From Cyrtodaria siliqua (taxonomy: Eukaryota; Mollusca; Bivalvia; Adapedonta; Hiatellidae): a stretch of DNA of 64,000 nucleotides. Location of the stretch: assembly GCA_037043455.1 (NCBI GenBank), contig JAWPHD010010287.1, positions 1 through 64,000 on the forward strand. Direction: 5' to 3'. The stretch's first letter is position 1. Each line of letters opens with the position of its first letter. Below the pieces are notes generated by a model. The model was given only the letters and a program-made list of their open reading frames with translations. It made no database searches and was not told where the DNA came from. A program made the translations under genes and the position numbers. Of the stretch, positions 33,477 through 43,915 are shown in pieces.

Positions 33477-36400
33477 TTACTTGTATGCTAATGTCTCTTG
33501 TACATTATCTAGTATGTACCTTTTATCATCATAAGCTGACAAACTCTTTTTGTTTATTACATAACTGATTATGTTATGCTTTTGCGATCTAATAACTTTC
33601 ATCTCATGGTGGGCTTCTGTTGCCGTAAACAAAATCTCTTTGTAATTATCAAGCGTTATATTTTTTTTAACACACTTTTTACCATTCTTGCATTTTTTTG
33701 TACTTACCTCATTATCTAACATATACGAATATAGTTTACTTCGTAGTCCAACAAATTCAACAATAGGCATACCACAAGTTTCATCTTTCATTTTGCCAAT
33801 AACCTTTTTATTATCATTAAAATATAACTTACTTTTTGAATCATAATCACAATTATCAAAAAGTTCTTTATCCTTGTAAAAGTCTACATACACATCTGTT
33901 GTCTTTGTTTCGTAGCACAAGGAATCAGTGTCAGTAAATAATAATTTAGCTTTTTTTTATCACATTTGTTTTTGATATAGTTGTAATGGAAATCATACAT
34001 TAAATATTTTGACAAATTTAAAATACACATGCCAACATAACAAGGACGATTTAAAACTAATCGTTCTTTTATTCTGTTTATGGCAATTAAATTTTCATTA
34101 AACATTTTACAAGAAATAAATGAAGATCTTGCTGCATATTTTAAAAGAATCTCCTCATCGTGAGTCAATTTAACATTAATTATTTTTCTCAAATTTTCCA
34201 TAGTTTTACCAAAAACTGAATTGTTCATCAGTTTGAAGAATCCTTTTCAAAAGCATTTTTACCAGCTGTTCTCCTAGAAGTATTAAAGTCTATGTATGTC
34301 GTTAACCACTTTGATTCATCAAACTGTAGTATTCGGTGTATTTTTGTTTCCTTCAATCCAAGCTTTTTATACAGTTTTAAGTTTCTGTAATGCACAACAT
34401 ACTTTTCTTCATTGTTTAGTGTTGTGACAAGTTTGGTAACTTTACTAGATCCTAAATTAAACTATTTTTCCAAACTTTTACAATAATCTGACAACCACTC
34501 ATCTTTTATATTTAAACTGTCTGGGGCAAGAGGATAATCATTATGTGAGTCATGCAGTTTCTTGGGATACTTGATATCGCACTCAACAATGTAATTTGAT
34601 TTTCCTTTTTCGATCTTATTAACTCACTTAAAGTTAACAGTAGGCAACGGTTGGCACATAGCCCACCCATACAAGTTATTAACATCAAGATATATTATGT
34701 ACTTGCTTTCTTTTTTCTTGTCATAGTTTTTCATATATTTATTGTTAGCCTGTGAATATCTGTTTGCAATATAACTTGTGCCACCTCTTAATTCTTTTTC
34801 CACAAACAAATATTGATCAATATCAGTTATTAAATCAAGTTTAATGCCAGTCATCTTAAGGCATGCAACCCAGGCCAGACCAGGACTACTGAAGTAATGA
34901 CAAGGATCTAATTTGTAATACTCAATGCACATTTTTCTAAAGTTTTCAAAAACATCTGTCAGCAACAGCACATCAGTTTTAAGATACAGGTCATGATATT
35001 CTCCCATATTTTTAATCTTAAATGTTTTCAATATTTTTTAGCATGATCAAAATCTGCATCTGAAATGTGCTCATCATTTAATTGAGAATAATAGGTAATT
35101 TAGCTTCCTTAAAACGTTCAAAACTGTTCATGTAATCATAAGGATAAACGCCTTTTCTTTTTATTAATTCTAGCTTGTCGCCGGAGTATTCCTGAGAGGT
35201 ATACTGGAACGAAGGGATGTTTTTTACTAAATTATCAAGCGATTGGGACATAAACTGGAAACTGTCAATAAACACTAAACTTTTTCCTAACATAAAAGCC
35301 ATGTACTTTTCCATTTTATTCGGTATAACATTTATTTCTTTTTTTAACTTTCCGATGGGTTGCATTATAAAGTGAGAATCATATCCTCTCAAGTTAAGAA
35401 ACACAACAGGTGTTTGTTTAGTCAGCCCAAAATTAATATTACATATATCGTGAGCGCTTCTCCTATACTTTCCAGTTATATGACAATGGTCCCTGACCTT
35501 TCTAACAGAGTTTTCATATGCTACTGTACGACCTGGGTCATCTCTTTTGAGAGTTGTTACAAAACCATTACCGCAAATATGGCATGATTTAGATTCTTGG
35601 AATTTAGCTTCTTCTTCTGACGACATCACCAAATCTTTTTTAAAATGTGCATTCATAGTTTTTTTGCACCACTTTTCTTCTTCTATAATTTTTTCTAAAA
35701 ACTTGTAAACAGCATTTGGTCCTCTGTACGTTACAACTGGTTTTGAATATTGATCATCATCATGATCATAACAACAAACAACCTTATACCCATAGCCGCA
35801 ATCAGTATGTTTCTGGTATGCTTCCGTGTATGATTCTTTAGGATTGTTTGATGCTGAAAAAATACTTTCGGTTACTGCTTCAAAATCAGCATATATAACA
35901 AACGGAACCATTAGCTGCCTGTCATAGTTTTTAAAATAAACATTTTCATCTTTGTTTGGCATTTTTATTGCTTGTTTTCCGTTAAGTGAAAGACAATCAG
36001 GCTCATGCTTTTTTAACACCCTTTCTAATGTGAAGCACTGCAAGCATGTTTTACAAAACCATTGTTTTCCTTGTGTGCTGTTTGATTATACATCAAACTG
36101 TTAAAGTGTTTTATTCATACATAATGTGTTTTTTCTTTTTTGGTGATCGAAAGCATATCACACGATTCTTTTGCTTTATTTTTTTATATGTATAAAGGGT
36201 TCACTTGATTATCTTCATATCCAAATATGTTAAAACAAATGTTGTTTTGTTTTTCTATTTTTGGGATTTGTTGAATTGTAACAGGAAATGTTTTTTCTTT
36301 GTAATTTAGACCTCCGATATGCTTTTTATAATGTGAAATTCTCTCGGAATGTGTTTTAACAGGAAACGTAAGAGCTAAGTGGCACCATCTAAAGCACTCG

Positions 36401-36885
36401 TTATCTTCATTTTTTATAGTTATTCGTCCTTTTTTAGAATTAGCAAGTTCTTTTGGTAAATCTAAATACGAGCTACCTCGCAAAGGCTTATACTTTACTC
36501 GATTTATGTAGTGTGCATCAAATGATGTAATTGTCCAACCACTTCCATCAGAAAGCCAATTGCCAATTTTCTCCAAAATTTCAAGAGATGCTTCAGTTAG
36601 CGCATCATCAATTTGAGTTTTGTTTATAATTAATAATGCTTTGGAAGCAAAATAAGCTGTTTTATAAGTGGTTATTTTACCTTTTTCTTTATCATGTGCT
36701 ACTTTATTTAAAGAAACTTTTAAAGTAACATTCATTTTAAGACCGTTTGTTTGTGCTAATTCCTTTTCAAGGGCCTCTATAACAGGTGGTTTTGTAAACC
36801 AAAGTTGCTTAATTGGGCTTTCGCCCCATATAACAAAAACTTAAACAACTTTGCTATATTGTTTTGGCGATTTTTCAATTTCCAA
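33477..36885 (-). pseudogene. Left copy: family B DNA polymerase (protein-primed type), broken
   Basis: This is the viral/organellar DNA_pol_B_2 type, which would replicate a linear genome from a protein primer. Reading from the start, the N-terminal region has EIEKSPKQYSKV (about 36850-36882) and KYKPLRGSSYLDL. A Cys/His segment (MQCFTLERVLKKHEPDC) follows. The exonuclease motifs are YADFEA (about 35880), LRGYDSHF (about 35370-35400) and YLKTDVLLLTDVFE (about 34960-35000). A CHICG...RDHCHITGKY insert resembles an HNH/endonuclease VII-like zinc site. The polymerase motifs are YLDVNNLYGWAM (about 34655-34690), NNSVFGKTMEN (about 34200) and FTDTDSLC (about 33915-33940). Breaks: TAA near 36841, losses near 36050-36180, 35060 and 34230-34620, and a frameshift at the T run near 33950, just before the catalytic DTD. 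The gene is the outermost of the left half and reads towards the terminus. Confidence 0.88.
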
Positions 36886-36995
36886 AACCTTGCTATATTC
36901 TCCAGTTGGTGATTAGACAATTTTTACAGCTTTTCTAACCATTAAATAATATTACATAAGATTATTTTTGTTAAGCCTATATTTAATTTATTTAA

Positions 36996-37756
36996 TTATT
37001 TTTTAACAGAAATGGTGCTAAAATGTCTGAAGTCATCATCATCTATTTTCTCAACCAAAATGGTATCATCATCGCTATCAGCGTCATCATTTTCTGATAC
37101 TTCAAGAATATTATTTTTTTCATCTAAATGCTAAAAGAACATCTATTTCTTCATCTAGAAGAATGTCCAAGTATTTCCAAAAGCATTATTTTTCAAGTGT
37201 CCTGTCATCTACCATCTGGTTGATTTTTACATGATATTAACAGTATCTCTCGAAATCATTGGTTTCAAGATCACCTTCAGCTATTAACAATCTTATTTTT
37301 TTCACGTGCTCACAATAGTTTATAAAGTCGTTTTTATCCAGAAGCTCTTCATTAATCATCTCATTCATGCTTTTAATAAACATTTCAAAGTCTTCATAAC
37401 ATCCGATATCAGTATTAATTATATGATTTTTTTTCAGTTTGCTGATTAATTCATCCTTAAAATACTCAACATCCTTGGCTACTGCATCTGCTCGTGTTTT
37501 ACTAAAAATCCTAATTTGTTATATCGCCAGGTCTGTAAGAAGCTTTATAGCAGTATTAGCTTCATGCTCGGCCTTCATCGCCCATCTTTTTTAAAAGTTG
37601 CAATATCTTCTTCCAATCGTTTCATATGACTTTCTTCAAACTCTTTGATTTTCTTGTTTGCTTTAGTTAAAAGAGTCTGTTCATAGACAGCTACTTTTCA
37701 TATTTTTTTCTTTCCTCATCGAAGTGTTTTCTTTCTTCTTCTGCATAACTTTCCAT
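36996..37756 (-). pseudogene. Left copy only: coiled-coil protein with acidic C-terminus, broken
   Basis: From an ATG at 37756, preceded by the AGTAT box, the frame opens with a charged helix (YAEEERKHFDEERKKYEK). It continues, after several stops and shifts, through long Lys/Glu-rich helical segments to an Asp-rich run (NDDADSDDDTILVE) and a stop at 36996. The expected length is about 250 residues. No equivalent sits at the same place in the right half, so it was gained on the left or lost on the right. A small right-end gene (52831-53161) also ends in an Asp-rich tail, but similarity beyond composition was not shown. Function unknown; an acidic tail fits a DNA-mimic or chaperone-like role, which is speculation. 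Confidence 0.5.
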
Positions 37757-37781
37757 ATACTATAGATTACATTATTTTTAT

Positions 37782-38093
37782 TTAACCGGCATAAACAACA
37801 ATATCAATTCCTTTGTCTAACACAATGCCGTAGTAAAGAATAAAAGAATCTTTAGTTATAAAAAAACGAGTTGCTGATGAAATTTGTTTTTTAAAAAAAG
37901 CATGCAACCTGTTTATATCTGGGGTTTTTATTTTCCATTCTTATTTTAGTTGTTGTGCCATGGTTATAATTCTTTCAGTCAGATCTTGAAAGTTTGTAAA
38001 ATCTATTAACTCTTTGTCAAGTTTATTCATATCTTCAAAATCAACCTTTTTTATCTTCCTTAAAGTTTTTGATTTTCTGTTAAAGTGTTTCAT
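37782..38093 (-). pseudogene. Left copy: small conserved protein of the element (104 codons, one TAA)
   Basis: A 104-codon frame starts at 38093, directly after a TATTATA box. It matches the right-half gene at 48839-49162 along its length: VDFE near the start, FTNFQDLTERIIT against FANFKDLTEKIIT, ISSATR against ISLATR, and a shared GID...YAG end. One in-frame TAA at 37941-37943 interrupts it. The right copy is broken by a TGA at a different place, so both were intact when they separated. Function unknown. Confidence 0.6.
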
Positions 38094-38160
38094 TATAATA
38101 TCACATAAGAAAATATTTCTTTAAGCTTACATTTAAAATATAATTCTATAGTATAATATA
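38094..38160. promoter_or_regulatory. Divergent promoter region, left half
   Basis: Two starts face away from each other across 67 bp. On the minus side the sequence GATATTATA abuts the ATG at 38093. On the plus side AGTATAATATA abuts the ATG at 38161. The same TATA-rich box precedes many genes of the element. Confidence 0.5.
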
Positions 38161-38734
38161 ATGAATTGCAAATATTGTGAAAGAGTTTTGGATATTATTG
38201 ATTTCCCTGGAGTATGTTCAGATATTATTGATTCCCCTGGAGTATGTTTAGATTGCATCTTATTTGACATGACTGATCAAAAGAAGCTTTTTGAATATTG
38301 TGTCAAAACCAAGCTGTGTTACAAATGTGGTAATGCATGTATTAATTGTTATGGCACTTATGAGGGTTTTGATAACGTGCTTATTTGCCTTAATTGTGGC
38401 ACTCACAACGGTTACAATCTTATTACAGGTTACGACTACAACCATAAGAAAACTATTTACCATAGAAAGTACCATTTGAATAAATACTTGGTAGCATATA
38501 ATTCATCTCCTGCGGAAAGAAAAAGATTTGAAGATTTGTTTTGCAAAATTACAAAGGGTTTTGGATAAAATAGGGGGTCGAAAAAGATCAATCAAATTTG
38601 AATACATTTTTCAGAAAATATTTAAAATATTAAAAATAATAAAAGATACAAAACCGATTAAAACAAAATCTACTACAGAAAAGTACTATAGGATATGGAA
38701 ACAAATTGAACGATCGCTTGCAGCGACCGTATAA
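38161..38734 (+). pseudogene. Left copy: VLTF3-like zinc-ribbon transcription factor, frameshifted
   Basis: The N-terminal third has repeated CxxC pairs (MNCKYC, CLDC, CYKCGNAC, CINC, CLNCGTHNGY) that would bind zinc. YHRKYHLNKYL and, after a frameshift near 38555, DKIGGRKRSIKFEYIFQKIF follow. The order zinc ribbon, Y-x-R-x-x-H, then a conserved NY/EYxFxKhF helix is that of viral late transcription factor 3 (poxvirus A2-like) proteins. The right copy (48238-48773) has the same layout and its own frameshift. The first 20 residues hold a short duplication (IDFPGVC/IDSPGVC). Expected role: activation of late genes of the element. The VLTF3 link is by motif reading, not by search. Confidence 0.6.
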
Positions 38735-38780
38735 CTAGTAGAGACAATCCTACGGAGCATCTCTTCATGTTGAAAAAGAA

Positions 38781-39107
38781 TTACCACTGGATATCATCAT
38801 TTTCTAGTCCTGTGGTTGTTTGGACATATGATAGAAGTTGTTTAAAACTTCTATGATGTGTTTTTAACAAAGCCTTTCTTTCAGCTATTCTTGTTTTACT
38901 TACTAAAACAGCAACTACTGGAGGAACTACACCAACTGCGGCTACAAAAACAGGAATTGCCGAAACCAATGTCAATACGGCAGTACAACCAATAATCCCT
39001 CTGGCAATCTGTAATGTTGTGTTTATGATGCCGCACAATTTATAACTGCGCCTGTATGCAGCTACAAGTCGCGTCAAGTGATCAATTAATTTTTCTTTAG
39101 TTTTCAT
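38781..39107 (-). CDS. Left copy: two-helix membrane protein, 108 residues
   Basis: An intact frame with a charged N-terminus, then IARGIIGCTAVLTLVSAIPV and VFVAAVGVVPPVVAVLVS, two adjoining membrane segments. A helical tail with SFKQLLSYVQT follows. The right-half homologue (47816-48205) keeps the same plan and is 129 residues long. The arrangement resembles small SLATT-like or viral membrane proteins, but no family signature is certain. It starts right after a TATAATTATAC box. It is one of the few genes of the element still open in both halves. Confidence 0.6.
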   Translation of the reverse strand: MKTKEKLIDHLTRLVAAYRRSYKLCGIINTTLQIARGIIGCTAVLTLVSAIPVFVAAVGVVPPVVAVLVSKTRIAERKALLKTHHRSFKQLLSYVQTTTGLENDDIQW

Positions 39108-39135
39108 GTATAATTATAGTTAGATAATAATTTAA

Positions 39136-40709
39136 TCAAAAATATTTAGAAAATAGTTGCTCATGTTCTTTGGGTGACATTTCGCCTATTTTTAATAATT
39201 CATCGATTATGCTAATACCTTTATTTATTTCCTGTGGACTATTATTTCCTGATTCGATACTTCCACATACAAACTCCAGATCATCAATCAAATCATCAGG
39301 ACTATTGTAATATTTAACATCAACTCAACCTCCTAAAATCTTCTTAAACTTTGAAGAACCTTTGTGAATTGGTAAATCAGATAATTCTGTTATTTCCTTA
39401 AAAGCATTCTGAGACAGCTTTGAATACGTTTTTTTATTATTGTAACGCTTTGTTATCAAGTCTATAAAATCATCGTCTACTTTTAGGTCTAGCACAACTA
39501 CTTCTCCTTGTTTGACAATAAGTTTGCGATGACCAACAAGCTTGGGTAAATCAATTTGTAACACTCCATAGTGACCATCTTTGTCGACTTTGTAGGAATT
39601 TTTATTTTGTTGCATCCCTTTGCCAGTCTTTTGTCTAGTTTCACTAGCTGCTCGAATTCACTCAGGTAACCTCTCTATGTAAAATGCCAGAGCATCTGCT
39701 TCATTTCTTAATTCATCATATTCTTTTATAAGTGGAGCCTTGGCTCGCTCACGATGCGCTGGGTTTAGTAATATTGCCATTTGACGTTTATATGCAACGG
39801 TTTTCGCACCCCTGTACCCGTCTTTTTTCGCTGAGGTTGTCTATTGCTGTGTTTTTACCTTTCATCTTGGGATTTATTTCCTTGCGTAACTCTTTAGCCT
39901 TTTCGATATATTCACCATAATCAGCTTTTCCTTCCACAATACCTAGTATTTTAGATGGTACTGGTAATTTATTCTTATCAAGTACGTATTTATTCATGCC
40001 AGCATCCAAGTCAATATCATACACCGGTTTGGGTTCCTTAGGCCTCGCAACAGGTTCTTTTTCTTCCCATTCTTCTTTTGTTTCTTTTATTATTTCTTCC
40101 TCGGGATCAATTGAAGTACGTTTTTCTTTTGAATTTTTCAAATACTTCATCAATGTGTTCGGCAGGTTTTGGTCTAAGCACTCTTTCTGGAGTTTTTCTT
40201 AATTTCAGTCCAAATTCTAATGTCTGCTTTAGTTTCTCCCTGAAATCAGCGGGTTTGGCAGGTTTTGGTCTAAGCATTCTTTCTGAGGTTTTACTTAATC
40301 TAGACATAGGATCCATCCGCCGCTTCGTCTCCTCTATGTAACCAGTCGGCGGTGCTTGGTCTTCAGGATCTGCGGTTTGCCTGACAGCTGGTTGCGGTTG
40401 TGACAGTAGCGTTGGTGGTGGCGGTGGTGCTATAGCTCCACGCTCTGGCGGGGCAAGTAATTGTGGGTGTATTGCCTCAGGAAGAATAGCCAACTGTTGG
40501 CGTATTTCTGGAAGGGTAATCAAATGTTCAACCAGCCGCTTTGTTTGCTCTGTTATTTCACCAGTCACAGGTATAAATACTTCTGTGTATAAATCACGAC
40601 TAGCTTCTTTTTCTATTTTTTTTCGGATAACTCTATTCTTGTATTCGTTAACAAGCTCATCCGCTTTTCGCATTTCATCTGCTAATTTTTTCCATTTTAA
40701 CAAAGACAT
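39136..40709 (-). pseudogene. Left copy: proline-rich structural-type protein, broken
   Basis: From the ATG at 40709 the protein begins MSLLKWKKLADEMRKADELV and has a helical region and ITEQTKRLVEHLITLPEIRQ. A proline-rich linker (APPPPPT) and basic KPAKP repeats with ERVLRPKPAE follow. After a shift near 40130 a KRKTS/E-rich region and a conserved C-terminal domain (GHYGVLQIDLPKLVGHRKL, YSKLSQNAFKEITELSDLPI) end at 39136. The right copy (46739-47793) matches throughout but is about 500 bp shorter in the middle. Breaks include the shift near 40130, one near 39790 and a stop near 39657, with a TGA/TAA-type end around 39325. Role unknown; its size and position beside the ATPase suggest a virion or packaging component. 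Confidence 0.6.
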
Positions 40710-40792
40710 GTATAATATAAGTTAGATTAAAATAAGATAAATTAAGATAAGTTAAAATAAGTTAAGACAAGTATTATCTAAATATTATTATA
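40710..40792. promoter_or_regulatory. Divergent promoter region with AATCTAAC box and TATA boxes
   Basis: On the minus side TTTAATCTAACTTATATTAT precedes the ATG at 40709. On the plus side TATTATTATA abuts the ATG at 40793. Between them are repeated TTAAGATAAG/TTAAAATAAG words. The matching gap in the right half (46671-46738) has the same box order. Confidence 0.55.
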
Positions 40793-41423
40793 ATGGAAAT
40801 GCCAAACTATGATATGAAAAGAGAAAACGGTAATTTTAAACAAATATGGAACTTTATGCCAGACTGTTGTTTTAAAATGTTAATTGGTGGTAATTCAGGA
40901 TCTGGTAAAACAAACACATTAGTTCACATGCTATTAAAACCTTTAGTTTACTATGACAATATTTATTTGTTTGCTAAAATCTTGGAGCAGTCAAAGTACA
41001 AGGTTTTATCACAAAATCTCGAAAAGATAGCAAAAATTCGGTTGAAGACATAATAGAATGTCCAAATGATCAAGTTATCCCTGTGGATACTTAAGATTCA
41101 GATAATCAGAAGATAGTCCTTTTTGATGATTATGTTTACGAGCGCAATCAAAATGATATTATTAATTATTTCATCCAGGGAAGGCATAAAAATGGCTGTG
41201 TAATTTATTTATCTCAATCTTATTACAAAACTCCCAGAGATATTCGTTTGAACTGCTCTTATTACATCTTCTTTGCAACTCCAGTTAATCGTGATTATAC
41301 TTTCTAACGAACAAGATGTCAGCAAAGATCAGTATAAAAAAAGCAACTCACAAGCAGTACGACTTTCTGTATCTTGATCGCCCTAGAAAGTTGGTCAAAA
41401 GAAACTTCACTGGTGAAATTTAA
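40793..41423 (+). pseudogene. Left copy: A32/FtsK-HerA-type genome-packaging ATPase, broken
   Basis: The P-loop is intact: LIGGNSGSGKTNTLVHML (about 40880-40930). It is preceded by IWNFMPDCCFKM, a pattern of the packaging ATPases of Polintons and large DNA viruses. A Walker B-like KIVLFDDYV lies near 41112-41140, and IYLSQSYYKTPRDIRLNCSY, with the sensor-type Gln and Arg, near 41205-41260. Breaks: a loss near 41035, TAA in the middle (about 41092) and a shift near 41300. The tail RKLVKRNFTGEI is present at the 3' end in another frame. The stop is 19 bp before the fibre gene, as in the right half. Expected role: ATP-driven loading of DNA into the capsid. Confidence 0.85.
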
Positions 41424-41442
41424 TCTAATCATATAATATATA
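41424..41442 (+). promoter_or_regulatory. Fibre-gene start box, left half
   Basis: TCTAATCATATAATATATA fills the whole gap between the ATPase stop and the fibre ATG. The right half has an equivalent gap at 46027-46044. Confidence 0.5.
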
Positions 41443-41850
41443 ATGGGGCTTTTTAACGATTTTGGCGAGGAAGGTACTACTGGCAGTGTTAATAATACAA
41501 ATGTTGGTATTGTGCTGTCTGAGTATGTAAAACAAAAACATTTGGTTAATTATCTTCACAAGGGTAAAAAACAGGAAAATGTTTTAAGAAGTGATCTTAA
41601 CATGGATACAAATAGAATTACCAATGTTGGCAATCCAGAAAAAACAGATGATGTAGCAACAAGACAATTTACTCAAAGAAGAATAACAAAAATCATACGT
41701 GATTATAATATTGATAAAATTCCAGACATGATGAAAAATTTAACAACAAGTGTTGATGATAAACTAAGTCTGATACAAAAGCAGTTACAGACAAACCGTG
41801 AGAAAATGATTGAAATTCAAAATGATTTAAAAGATAAAATAAAACTTTAG
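41443..41850 (+). pseudogene. Left copy: fibre-like protein, truncated to its N-terminal third
   Basis: The 135 residues begin MGLFNDFGEEG. They include NRITNVGNPEKTDDVATRQF, which resembles the N-x-I-T-N-V/L-x-x-P-x-x-x-x-D-A-A motif of phage and adenovirus-like fibres, and then a coiled-coil start (KIRE/KMIEIQNDLKDKIKL). Similarity to the right copy (44689-46026) stops within a few bases of the TAG at 41848. The dispersed repeat of the element centre begins about 20 bp later. So the left half was cut here, losing the shaft, head and all later genes. Confidence 0.75.
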
Positions 41851-41870
41851 ATCCCGCAAAGCAGTGTACG

Positions 41871-42106
41871 AGTTGTTGAGAGTGGATTACATTCAGTAGA
41901 CTGGTTTACGAAAATGTCATTTCAGCAAGTGAAATGGTAATCTTTCAACATTACAAAATATGTGTTTATACCATTCAAGTTTTTCAGACGAGTTCTCTAG
42001 GAATTCAAGTTGTAAAGCATGCGTATTGCCTCTTACATGAGTCACAGTCTGTTAACCATAGGCACATTTAAATGCCATATAAGAGTCTGCTGCCTTCGGC
42101 AGCATA
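41871..42106. repeat. Dispersed repeat at the junction of the two halves
   Basis: It matches 57060-57282 over about 220 bp: AGTAGACTGnTnTACGAAAA, AAATATGTGTTTATnCCATT, CACAGTCTGTTAACCATAG, AAnGCCATATAAGAGTC and a final CTGCCTTCGGCAG palindrome. It lies exactly between the truncated left fibre and the end of the right capsid gene. Confidence 0.8.
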
Positions 42107-42112
42107 ATTAGA

Positions 42113-43451
42113 TTAAACTATTACCAATTCATTTCCGACAGTATCAATAACTACATCTTCTTCAGAGAGAACATACACTTTATAATCAGCCACAGGAGGT
42201 ATATTTAGTTTGTATCTCAAATTTAGTTGTTTTGGATCAATACTGACTTCATCACCCTTGTAACTTAAATCGAAATATATCATTCCGAAAAGACTTCTAA
42301 AATTAAGCACATTTAGTAATGTTCCAGTGTTTTTATCATTTTTTTATAAGAATAATTAATAACATCTCTAAATATTCGTATACTATTATCATAACTGTAT
42401 TCAATTCTGGATAATAAACTCCATTTCCAACTTCTAGTCTAGCTGATTGTAAATGGCAATTAGTATTAGCAGCATTTACCTTAAACGTATCCAAAAGATG
42501 AGGATTTTGTATTCAATTCTGGATAATAAACTCCATTTCCAACTTCTAGTCTTGCTGATTGTAAATGGCAATTAGTATTAGCAGCATTTACCTTAAACGT
42601 ATCCAAAAGATGAGGATTTTGTGTTTGGGAAGAACTCTTGTCTGATATTTGCAAATACGCAAAAACATGTTTTGGACTTTTAACACCAGCCGTTATTCTA
42701 AATACGGATTCGGTTGCTCGAGAACTTCCGTTTTCTTGTATCATCTCACGGAGGTAAGTCCACTTTGTTGATGTCATGTGATTTGACATAACATAAGCTA
42801 GGCCATCTGTGTTAAATATCATTTTGGGTATCCACAAAACTAATTTATCAATAATTACTCTATCATCATCACCACTTGATTCGTAAATTAGCACATCATC
42901 AGCCGCCAGTTGCAAGCTAATTTGAATTTGACTAGGAGGCAGCATGTTTGTTTCCAAACCTTCAAAGAAGGAATATTTGTTTAGTGGAATTATAGAGTTA
43001 ACTGTTTTAACAGTTATGATTAAAGTATGAAGAATCGCAAAGCCTGAATTAAAAGTATCAAGTTCATCAGGTCGAGATTCTGCAACAGCTGTGGTGTCTA
43101 AATAACAGTATTCGTTTGTTCCGGTTGTATAATCGCCAGACATTTCAAGCAAACTTTTAACATTAACAAATCTATGAAGATTATTTCCATCATAAACCGT
43201 TTTTCCATTTTGCATTACTTGCATTTGATCGATCAATGAAGCTGCATCGTTAATTACATCGGCGGCTTGTTTACTTGAAAACTGATTTCAAAAAATGCGT
43301 TATACCAATCAAAGTAAGAACTTCTATCATTTAACGTAAATTGATAGCCACTTTTCATTTGTCTAGTATTATTTCCAGGTCTAGTTAAGGGGGTATCTAA
43401 CTGAACAAGTACATGTTCATATCTAGTATTATATTTATCACTTCGAAACAT
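42113..43451 (-). pseudogene. Major capsid protein, double jelly-roll type, broken (right half)
   Basis: The N-terminus (MFRSDKYNTRYEHVLVQLD, then GYQFTLNDRSSYFDWYNAFF) begins at 43451. The middle has SLLEMSGDYTTGTNEY and then SIIPLNKYSFFEGLETNMLP, QISLQLAADDVLIY and KLVLWIPKMIF. The pattern I-P-L-x-x-x-x-F-F-E, L-x-x-x-D-D, then L-x-L-W-I-P is typical of Polinton capsid proteins. The C-terminal part (LRYKLNIPPVADYKVYVL) ends at 42113. Breaks: a frameshift near 43270-43285, a 112-bp tandem duplication (42397-42620) that is not a multiple of three and shifts the frame, and another loss near 42330. The expected length of about 400-410 residues is slightly short for the family. Expected role: the main shell of an icosahedral particle. 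The left half has no copy. Confidence 0.75.
42397..42620. repeat. Nearly exact 112-bp tandem duplication inside the capsid gene
   Basis: 42397-42508 and 42509-42620 differ at about one position (TAGCTGATTG against TTGCTGATTG). Because 112 is not divisible by three, it breaks the capsid frame. The near identity says it is young compared with the divergence between the two halves. Confidence 0.9.
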
Positions 43452-43472
43452 CTATGTATACTAGTAATTAGA
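43452..43472 (-). promoter_or_regulatory. Capsid-gene promoter box
   Basis: On the minus strand TTTAATCTAATT is followed by ACTAGTATACATAG and then the ATG at 43451. The AATCTAA box plus a TATA-like box directly before the start is the same layout as at 40709 and 47816. Confidence 0.5.
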
Positions 43473-43865
43473 TTAAATTAATCGTTTAATTCTTGCATGA
43501 ATTCCTGTCCCTGATAGCAATCTGTTAATTTTTGCATTTACATCTTCTTCAATTATATTATCAGCCAGTAATTTAGCTACATCTTTTGTGGCAGCTTTTA
43601 TAAGTTCTTTTAAAAATATCTCACCTTTTGGTTTAGGTTTAATAACCGAAACTTATTTATCAGCAGCCATTTTACCTACTTCATCTCCAAGTTTTTTAGA
43701 ACCACTCTCTATGATTTGTTTTCCAGCAGTTTATAATGCTTTCTTGCCTGCTGTTTTTACAGACTCACTAAATACTTTTGAAAAAATGTCAAATATACCG
43801 GTTAATCTGTCAACTTCAGTATAGGTTCCCATACTAGTATCATAAACTTTTTTTAATCGCGCCAT
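43473..43865 (-). pseudogene. Small Lys/Ala-rich protein, possible minor capsid protein, two in-frame stops
   Basis: A 131-codon frame runs from the ATG at 43865 (MARLKKVYDTSMGTY) to the stop at 43473. It is interrupted twice by TAA without a frame change: after VKTAGKKAL near 43729 and after KMAADK near 43652. The Gly/Lys/Ala-rich amphipathic segments (SVKTAGKKAL, TAGKQIIESGSKKLGDE) resemble the small membrane-active minor capsid proteins (adenovirus VI-like) of related elements. It sits between the penton-like and capsid genes. The assignment is inference. Confidence 0.5.
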
Positions 43866-43915
43866 ATAGCATATGTTAGATAAAACATAAGTTACTCAAC
43901 TTGTATTACATTAAT

